Of a stretch of DNA of 64,000 nucleotides, positions 58,757-64,000 are shown one piece after another. The notes under the pieces were generated by a model that was not told where the DNA came from, made no database searches, and saw nothing but the letters and a program-made list of their open reading frames with translations. A program made the position numbers and the translations under genes. Numbering within the stretch: position 1 is the stretch's first letter; every line of letters starts with the position of its first letter. This DNA comes from Bacillus sp. FJAT-45037 (GTDB lineage: Bacteria; Bacillota; Bacilli; Bacillales; Bacillaceae_D), in NCBI RefSeq assembly GCF_002797325.1, contig NZ_KZ454938.1:2864267-2928266 (forward strand), given 5' to 3'.

Positions 58757-59722
58757 TCATCGCTCTATCTTTTCTGATCTTTCATTTAACCACTCACTTA
58801 AAAATTCTGGTACTTCGCCTTTTAATGCCAAGCTAATATGACCACCTTTGACTCGCTTGTACGTTTTATCCACACTTCCTACTAACTCCATCAAAGGCTT
58901 TGTTAAATTCTCTGGAACAATGAGATCCGCAGTTGTCGATACAACGAGGAGATTGGTTGCTAGCTTTCTTATATCTACTTTCTCCCCATCGATATAAAGT
59001 TTGTTTAGTATGAGCTTATTTTCTTTCCCTAACTCATTAATCAATTGTTTTAAGGCAGCTCCTGAAAACGGCACATGGCCGTCCACCCATTCGCGTACAA
59101 GCTTTTTCTTCTGTGAAGGCTCTTCATCCTTCTTAGATGACAGCAGGGAAAAGAGTTTATCAAAGGTAAACACCGATGTAACCGAACGCATGCCCATCTC
59201 TACTACCTTTGCAGGAATAACTCCATATTCGTCTATTACTTCATCAAAGTTGGTGTCTCCTTTTCTTAATGCTTCTACCCAATTTGGTAGAAAAGGAGGA
59301 TCAGTAAAATCGAGCGGTGGCGCAAACAACACCAAGTTTTTTATCGGCTCTTTCGCAAGCGCAGCATAGATTAGTGCCAGTGTTCCCCCAAGGCAGTACC
59401 CTATCACACTTAGCTCATCAGCTTTAGAGTCCTGCAACGCTTTTTGAGCAGCTTTTTTTATATATTTCACAATGTAATCATCGAGTGTAATATTATCATC
59501 CTCGTATCCTGGTCTACCAAAATCAAGCAAATATACATCATAGCCCTCTTTATTGAAAGCTTCAATCATGCTCATACCTGGAGCTAAATCTAGAATATAC
59601 GCTTGATTTAATAAGGAATAGACAAGAAATAATGGTGTATTGTATTTTTTATTATTGGCTGGATAATACCACAGAATCGCTTTATTCCTCTTCCAAACAG
59701 CCCGACGAGATGTTTGTCCCAT
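58757..59722 (-). CDS. phaC: Poly(3-hydroxyalkanoate) synthase catalytic subunit (PhaC, class III/IV-like)
   Basis: Polymerises hydroxyacyl-CoA into storage polyester at the granule surface. Alpha/beta-hydrolase fold with the modified lipase box VIGYCLGGTLALI (nucleophile Cys), catalytic Asp in VVSTTADLIVPE and His in VKGGHISLALKG. At 321 residues it is somewhat shorter than the ~360 of class IV enzymes, mainly at the N-terminus. ATG 59722 lies directly after the stop of the upstream subunit gene, with GGGAG inside that gene's end, so translation is coupled. Confidence 0.85.
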   Translation of the reverse strand: MGQTSRRAVWKRNKAILWYYPANNKKYNTPLFLVYSLLNQAYILDLAPGMSMIEAFNKEGYDVYLLDFGRPGYEDDNITLDDYIVKYIKKAAQKALQDSKADELSVIGYCLGGTLALIYAALAKEPIKNLVLFAPPLDFTDPPFLPNWVEALRKGDTNFDEVIDEYGVIPAKVVEMGMRSVTSVFTFDKLFSLLSSKKDEEPSQKKKLVREWVDGHVPFSGAALKQLINELGKENKLILNKLYIDGEKVDIRKLATNLLVVSTTADLIVPENLTKPLMELVGSVDKTYKRVKGGHISLALKGEVPEFLSEWLNERSEKIER

Positions 59723-59723
59723 A

Positions 59724-60149
59724 TTACTCCCACTCCTGCACAATCATTTTCTGAAGATCGTACAGAAAATGGCGAGGGTCTGTTACATGGGGGTTAACCA
59801 TCAGTAAGGGGGAAGAAGCATCCATATTTTTCATTCGTTTAGAGTTATTGCAGGAAGATTGTCGAATCATTTGAACTTGCTCATCTAGCGCGTCAATTTT
59901 CTCTTCTAGTTGAATGATGAGTTTAGCGATCCTTGCCACATCATCCTTTGTCGGTATATTCAATTGTTGTGTAATAAACTCTGAATACTCTCGTAGTTTT
60001 TTTAGTGAATCTACATGCTCGTTCATAAAATCATTGATATCTCTTATACTCTCAGGGTTGTTCAGCCATTGCTGTACCTGGTCATTTAGCTCTCGCTCTA
60101 ACTTCTTCCCTGCACCCACGATAAATTTCCGATCTAATTTTTTCTTCAT
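59724..60149 (-). CDS. phaR: Poly(3-hydroxyalkanoate) synthase small subunit (PhaR/PhaE-like)
   Basis: A 141-residue predominantly helical protein preceding phaC. LRHMRE-type motifs are not clear, but the C-terminal PRHFLYDLQKMIVQEWE and central coiled coil (LIIQLEEKIDALDEQVQMIRQ) fit the accessory subunit of class III/IV synthases. It is shorter than B. megaterium PhaR (~200 residues). Identification relies on context with phaC and overall character; the symbol is provisional. No phaB, phaJ, phaP or phaQ is adjacent. Confidence 0.65.
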   Translation of the reverse strand: MKKKLDRKFIVGAGKKLERELNDQVQQWLNNPESIRDINDFMNEHVDSLKKLREYSEFITQQLNIPTKDDVARIAKLIIQLEEKIDALDEQVQMIRQSSCNNSKRMKNMDASSPLLMVNPHVTDPRHFLYDLQKMIVQEWE

Positions 60150-60268
60150 AATACCTAGGTCTCCTTATCATCTATTTTTTTCATATTATTTGGCTTCACA
60201 ATTCGCCTTTAATACTATACACAGGGTTTGTACATTCTGTTCCAAAATCGAGCAAGAGCCTTGATACC

Positions 60269-60288
60269 CTAGTCAACTCCTAGACTAG
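60269..60288. promoter_or_regulatory. Palindrome in the phaR / P450 intergenic region
   Basis: CTAGTC-AACTCCTA-GACTAG, a perfect 6-bp inverted repeat with an 8-nt centre midway between divergent phaR and the P450 gene. Possible operator; no other features seen in 60150-60386. Confidence 0.3.
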
Positions 60289-60386
60289 TTCATTAATATC
60301 GCCATTGCTCCGCTCCCATACCTTTCAAATCTCCTAATCCTACATATTCTAAAACCGTTAGTATAAAAAAATAAGGATGATTTAAG

Positions 60387-61742
60387 ATGAAAAATAGGTT
60401 GAAGGCATACAAAAAAGCACCAGGACCAAAAGGCCACTGGCTTACAGGGAGTTTACGAGACTTCAAAGCTAATCCACTTCAATTTTTAACCACCCAAGCC
60501 GAAGAGTTTGGCCCAATCAGTAAATTTCGTTTTGGACCACAGCATGTATACTTTATTAATGACCCAGACCTCATTAAAGAAATACTGGTCACAAAGCAAA
60601 AATCTTTTACTAAATCTCGTGATATTCAGATGTTAAAAACAGTCGTCGGAGAAGGTCTCTTAACGAGTGAGAAAGATGTTCATATGAAACAGCGTAGACT
60701 CATTCAACCAGCCTTCAAGAAAAACCATATTATTCAATATGCCCAAGACATGATTGATACGACATCTAGATATGTAGAAGACTGGCAAGATGGGACCGAG
60801 AGAAATATCACAAATGATATGATGAGCATTGCTCTAGGAATCATTACGAAAACGATGTTTAATATGGAAATTAGAACTGGCGCTGATTTGATTGAGGAAC
60901 CCATGGACACTGTGATGAGGCTTGGTGTCAAAAGAATGCGGTCTATTTTCCCGCTGCCGTTATGGGCTCCTACTGAAACAAATAAAAAACTCAAACAGGC
61001 TGTAGCAGAGTTAGATCACATTTTGTTCTCAATTATTAATGAAAGAAGATTAGAATCTGGTGATCACACAGATTTATTAGGAATTTTGATGAGTGCACGG
61101 GATGAGGAAGATGGCTCTGGAATGTCGGATACACAGCTTAGAGATGAGCTCATGACGATTTTTCTTGCTGGTCATGAAACAACAGCAAATCTATTATCAT
61201 GGACATTCTATCTATTATCTGAGCACCCCGAAGTTGATCAAAAGCTTTACGAGGAGATTTCTGAAGTGACAAACGGAGGACCTATTACACCCGAACATTT
61301 TATGCAGCTACCTTATGCCCAACATGTGATCTCAGAGTCGATGAGACTTTATCCGCCCGCTTATGTTATCGGTAGACAGGTCGAACAAGATGTCGAGATT
61401 GGCCCTTACTTGCTGCGTAAAGGGTCTATGGTATTAATGAGTCAATATGTCATGCATCGAAACCCGACTTTTTATAAAGATCCAGATGCTTTTGTGCCGG
61501 AGAGATTTGAAAATAACTTCTTGAAAAAAATGCCAGCTTATGCTTACTTTCCATTCGGGGGTGGACCACGTGTTTGTATTGGAAATCACTTCGCTATGAT
61601 GGAAGCGACACTCGCCTTAGCTTGCATTGTAGAAAAGTACCGATTAACAATAGCACCCGATCATCATACAGTGAAGCCACAACCCCTTGTCACACTTAGA
61701 CCAAAGAAAGGATTATCTATGAACGTTCATCAAAGAAGGTAA
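60387..61742 (+). CDS. Cytochrome P450
   Basis: Haem-thiolate monooxygenase of 451 residues, soluble. The I-helix is FLAGHETTANLLSWTF, the K-helix ESMRLYPPAYVIGRQ (ExxR), and the haem loop YFPFGGGPRVCIGNHFAM with the axial Cys. The sequence type resembles the eukaryote-like, fatty-acid-hydroxylase side of bacterial P450s (CYP102 haem-domain style) more than the CYP107 group, but no reductase is fused or adjacent; partner proteins must come from elsewhere. AAGGA lies 9 nt before ATG 60387. Confidence 0.93.
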   Translation: MKNRLKAYKKAPGPKGHWLTGSLRDFKANPLQFLTTQAEEFGPISKFRFGPQHVYFINDPDLIKEILVTKQKSFTKSRDIQMLKTVVGEGLLTSEKDVHMKQRRLIQPAFKKNHIIQYAQDMIDTTSRYVEDWQDGTERNITNDMMSIALGIITKTMFNMEIRTGADLIEEPMDTVMRLGVKRMRSIFPLPLWAPTETNKKLKQAVAELDHILFSIINERRLESGDHTDLLGILMSARDEEDGSGMSDTQLRDELMTIFLAGHETTANLLSWTFYLLSEHPEVDQKLYEEISEVTNGGPITPEHFMQLPYAQHVISESMRLYPPAYVIGRQVEQDVEIGPYLLRKGSMVLMSQYVMHRNPTFYKDPDAFVPERFENNFLKKMPAYAYFPFGGGPRVCIGNHFAMMEATLALACIVEKYRLTIAPDHHTVKPQPLVTLRPKKGLSMNVHQRR

Positions 61743-61769
61743 GCGAGGTAATCCTCGCCTACCTTTTTT
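61743..61769 (+). terminator. Terminator of the P450 gene
   Basis: Short stem GCGAGG / CCTCGC with a 4-nt loop, then CTACCTTTTTT. It begins at the stop codon and overlaps the end of the convergent flavin-reductase gene. Confidence 0.7.
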
Positions 61770-62316
61770 ATTCCAAACAATCTTTATGCTCTACACTTTG
61801 ATCTAGCTTCACATACGTTGATCGACCTAAGTATAACGGGATGTTTAACTTCTCAAGATTTGGTAGCCCTGAATCAAGAAACTTCTCCTGATCTCGGTAA
61901 AACCCAACCAACCGAGCAACAAATAAGTCATGATCGCCATACGTTTGAATATCAACGGTCTTGCATTCATACGCGACATAGGCATCTTTTAAAATAGGTG
62001 CACCAGTCTCTTCCCCCGCTTCATATGGAAGATTTTTAAGCTTATCTACTCTTGCCCCTGTCAGAATCCCTGACTTTTGAATCTCTTCTACCTTTTCAAA
62101 TGGTAAAAAGTTAATCGCAAACGTCCCTGCTTCCTTTAAAAGAGGATAACTATGGCGCTCTCGTCCGATCGCAACACCATACATCGGTGGTTCATAAGAA
62201 ATATACGTATGCCACCCTGCTGCCATCACATTGCTTTGTCCGTCGGCGGTCACGGTCACAAGTGCGACCATCCCTGGATAACTATGCATCACAGTTTGGT
62301 TGACTTTCTCTCTCAT
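61768..62316 (-). CDS. Flavin reductase-like FMN-binding protein
   Basis: A 182-residue protein of the flavin-reductase (split-barrel) domain family. PGMVALVTVTADGQSNVMAAGWHTYISYEPPMYGVAI and AGTFAINFLP are the FMN-binding strands. Such proteins either reduce FMN with NAD(P)H for partner oxygenases or act as flavoprotein oxidoreductases. Position end to end with the P450 gene is suggestive, but the two are convergent and not cotranscribed. GGAGGGG precedes ATG 62316. Confidence 0.82.
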   Translation of the reverse strand: MREKVNQTVMHSYPGMVALVTVTADGQSNVMAAGWHTYISYEPPMYGVAIGRERHSYPLLKEAGTFAINFLPFEKVEEIQKSGILTGARVDKLKNLPYEAGEETGAPILKDAYVAYECKTVDIQTYGDHDLFVARLVGFYRDQEKFLDSGLPNLEKLNIPLYLGRSTYVKLDQSVEHKDCLE

Positions 62317-62329
62317 TTCATCCCCTCCA

Positions 62330-62989
62330 TTATTGTCCTAACTTCTGTATATGGACTGATTCAATAACCGTAACAGACTTTCGATCTTCTGAGATCGCTC
62401 TTTGATACATCGCACGCGCTACCGTTTTATCTTTGATCGCACGGTATTTACTTAAGGGTCCTAAAAGAAATGGGCGAAACAATATCATTCCGTACTCTCC
62501 CATCTTCTCGCCCAAGCGAAATTCTGGACGATCGCCTAGTAAAAGAGAAGGCCTAAAGATATCCACATGTGGATATCCGATTTTTTTGATTGCTTCTTCC
62601 ATTTCGCCTTTGATTCGACTGTAGAAAACATTCGACTCGGCATTCGCGCCGATTGCTGAGATGACGAGCAAACGAGACGCCCCTTTTTCTTTTGCGTATG
62701 TAGCAATGCTTACAGGATAATCAAAATCTACTTTTCTAAATGCTTTTTTTGACTTGGCCTGTTTAATCGTCGTTCCAATGCAAATAAAAATGTCATCCAC
62801 ATGTGGAAACTCGCTTTTGCTAATCTGATCAAAATTGACGATATGGACCGTCTGTTTTTCATGCTGTTGATCAATTGGTCTTCGAACAAACACGTGAACC
62901 TCTGAATATTCCTTTGCCTCAAGTAATTGTTTCACTAATTGTTTACCTACAAGTCCTGTAGCACCGATGACTAGCGCTTTCCGTTCCAT
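62330..62989 (-). CDS. NAD(P)-binding oxidoreductase, atypical SDR (HTATIP2-like)
   Basis: A 219-residue Rossmann-fold protein. ALVIGATGLVGKQLVKQLL is the atypical SDR cofactor loop (GATGxxG) and SRLLVISAIGANAESNVFYSRIKGEMEEAIKKIGYPHVDIFRPSLLLGDR carries the YxRxKGE and RPSxLLG blocks of the HTATIP2/atypical SDR group. Substrate unknown. ATG 62989 is chosen over GTG 63001, which lies inside the Shine-Dalgarno AAAGGAG. Just upstream of the flavin-reductase gene (13 bp), likely cotranscribed. Confidence 0.83.
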   Translation of the reverse strand: MERKALVIGATGLVGKQLVKQLLEAKEYSEVHVFVRRPIDQQHEKQTVHIVNFDQISKSEFPHVDDIFICIGTTIKQAKSKKAFRKVDFDYPVSIATYAKEKGASRLLVISAIGANAESNVFYSRIKGEMEEAIKKIGYPHVDIFRPSLLLGDRPEFRLGEKMGEYGMILFRPFLLGPLSKYRAIKDKTVARAMYQRAISEDRKSVTVIESVHIQKLGQ

Positions 62990-63161
62990 CTGCTTGATCA
63001 CTCCTTTTCTTTAGTATAAAGAAGAATAGGTCAAAGGGCGAAATCAAAGTGTCCCTTTACGTAGTGGGATTGCTATTTTGTTGTCATCACTTCAAATTTA
63101 CACATGAAACTCAACCAACTTGGACAAAATATGGAATAGATAACCATAAGGAGGTTCTTCC

Positions 63162-64000
63162 ATGAGCGAGCATGATCAAGATTCATTACCTAAACGACCT
63201 GAACCCTACTGGCGAATTTCTACCCAGTTAGCAAACTTCCCACCACTGAAGGAAAATATGACAACGGATGTCACCGTAATTGGCGGCGGAATTTCTGGCA
63301 TCACTACGGCCTACTTACTCGCCAAAGAGGGATTAGAGGTCACCCTTTTAGAAGCCGATGTTCTCGTTAACGGAACGAGTGGACATACTACAGCAAAAAT
63401 AACCGCCCAGCATGACCTTATTTATGATGAACTCATTCAACATGTCGGAGCAGAAAAAGCCAAGCTTTATTACGATGCCAATGACAGCGCTATACAATTT
63501 ATTCGTACGTTTATCAAAGAAGAGAACGTAGCATGTGACTTTACCGATGAAGATGCGTACTTGTACACGACAAATAACCGCGGCGTAAGTAAACTCGAAC
63601 ATGAATACAAAGCATATCAAGAACTTGGAATTCCATCTAAATGGGTCACCTCTATGCCTCTTGATATTCCAATTAAAGCTGGCATTGTCATGCATAACCA
63701 AGCTCAGTTTCATCCGATTAAGTATTTAGCCCACTTAATTAAACGATTTACAGAAATGGGTGGTAAAATCTATGAACAGACCGTTGCAACAGATGTCAAA
63801 GAGGGCTCCACACCTACAGTGGTTACAAGAGATGGACATAAAATCTCTACAAAATATGTCGTAGCGGCCTCTCACTTTCCTTTCTACGACGGAGCTGGAT
63901 TTTATTTTTCACGCATGCATGCCGAACGTTCCTATGTAATCGCTGCTGAGACAGAAAAAGAATTTCCTGGTGGGATGTATTTAAGCTGCGATAATCCAAA
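63162..64000 (+). CDS. FAD-dependent oxidoreductase (DAO family, YhfW-like), 3' end outside the window
   Basis: About 280 residues are visible. VTVIGGGISGITTAYLLAKEGLEVTLLEA is the FAD-binding Rossmann motif of the D-amino-acid-oxidase family, and NGTSGHTTAKITAQHDLIYDEL follows as in B. subtilis YhfW, which ends with a Rieske [2Fe-2S] domain; that part would lie beyond the window. The first ~35 residues (MSEHDQDSLPKRPEPYWR...) match the YhfW start. AAGGAGG lies 7 nt before ATG 63162. Substrate unknown. Confidence 0.87.
   Translation, partial: MSEHDQDSLPKRPEPYWRISTQLANFPPLKENMTTDVTVIGGGISGITTAYLLAKEGLEVTLLEADVLVNGTSGHTTAKITAQHDLIYDELIQHVGAEKAKLYYDANDSAIQFIRTFIKEENVACDFTDEDAYLYTTNNRGVSKLEHEYKAYQELGIPSKWVTSMPLDIPIKAGIVMHNQAQFHPIKYLAHLIKRFTEMGGKIYEQTVATDVKEGSTPTVVTRDGHKISTKYVVAASHFPFYDGAGFYFSRMHAERSYVIAAETEKEFPGGMYLSCDNP

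Noticed and set aside
63348-63713. 121-codon minus-strand frame inside the FAD oxidoreductase gene
   Set aside because: Antisense to a clearly coding FAD-binding protein; no ribosome site and no recognisable family.

Overview
The window is 64 kb of a Bacillaceae chromosome. The organism is an endospore former: it carries cwlJ, gerQ, a CotF-like coat protein and a sporulation-type class A penicillin-binding protein. Backbone gene order (argS, ywiB, speE-speB, pbpG, ywhD, ywhB, ywgA, ywfO, lipL/ywfL, pta, hemQ/ywfI, gerQ/ywdL, ywdK, ywdI, ung, pdxK/ywdB, sacP/sacA) follows the argS-to-sac region of Bacillus subtilis as I remember it. Extra genes between these anchors, the PhaC/PhaR pair and moderate GC fit an alkaliphile-like relative better than B. 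subtilis itself; that placement is inference. No rRNA, tRNA, complete insertion sequence, prophage or CRISPR array was seen.

Layout. 1-8 kb: argS (cut by the window edge), ywiB, the speE-speB polyamine operon, divergent pbpG, a split-barrel flavoprotein and ywhD. 8-19 kb: housekeeping genes (ywhB, ywgA, ywfO, a TruA paralogue, a glutamate/dicarboxylate symporter, lipL, a DJ-1 protein, pta, a crotonase, hemQ), then an EAL-domain remnant, an Lrp regulator and a YitT membrane protein. 19.4-20.4 kb: a cassette bounded by ~47-bp inverted repeats, carrying one lipoprotein gene between two terminator hairpins. 20.4-30 kb: cwlJ, gerQ, ywdK, a class F sortase with its MPKTG-anchored surface protein, ywdI, and an ammonium-transport operon (amtB, DUF294 nucleotidyltransferase, DnaQ-like exonuclease, short GlnR/TnrA-like regulator). 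30-38 kb: a Ugp-type ABC operon ending in an RNase J-like hydrolase, an aldo/keto reductase and ung. 38-46 kb: a small membrane peptide resembling a type I toxin, intracellular subtilisin, and a sucrose cluster (sacA and sacP, the latter behind an antiterminator site). 46-64 kb: pdxK, rarD, phnDCE, a glutamine synthetase paralogue, a DinB-fold protein, a beta-hydroxyacid dehydrogenase, cshA, oligo-1,6-glucosidase, PhaR-PhaC, cytochrome P450, two small redox proteins and the start of a FAD oxidoreductase.

Connections. Perfect GlnR/TnrA boxes (TGTNA-N7-TNACA) lie before amtB and before the glutamine synthetase paralogue, and a GlnR-like protein is encoded downstream in the amtB operon, so nitrogen control is a theme. 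Carbon control shows as cre-like sites near pta and malL, two LacI-type palindromes before malL and a SacT/SacY-type antiterminator target before sacP.

Most unusual features: (i) three intergenic elements, each abutting the stop codon of a different gene, containing a conserved ~11-nt core (TTYCGCGCRAA) spaced exactly 21 bp apart with variable sequence between; (ii) the inverted-repeat lipoprotein cassette; (iii) cwlJ, whose conserved N-terminus begins at an ATC codon behind an ideal Shine-Dalgarno sequence; (iv) the sortase/substrate pair with a duplicated histidine-containing helical domain; (v) three gene fossils (EAL, AbrB-type, exonuclease/endonuclease/phosphatase).

Many starts given here are downstream of the longest possible reading frame because the Shine-Dalgarno position favours the later codon; the evidence for each is stated.
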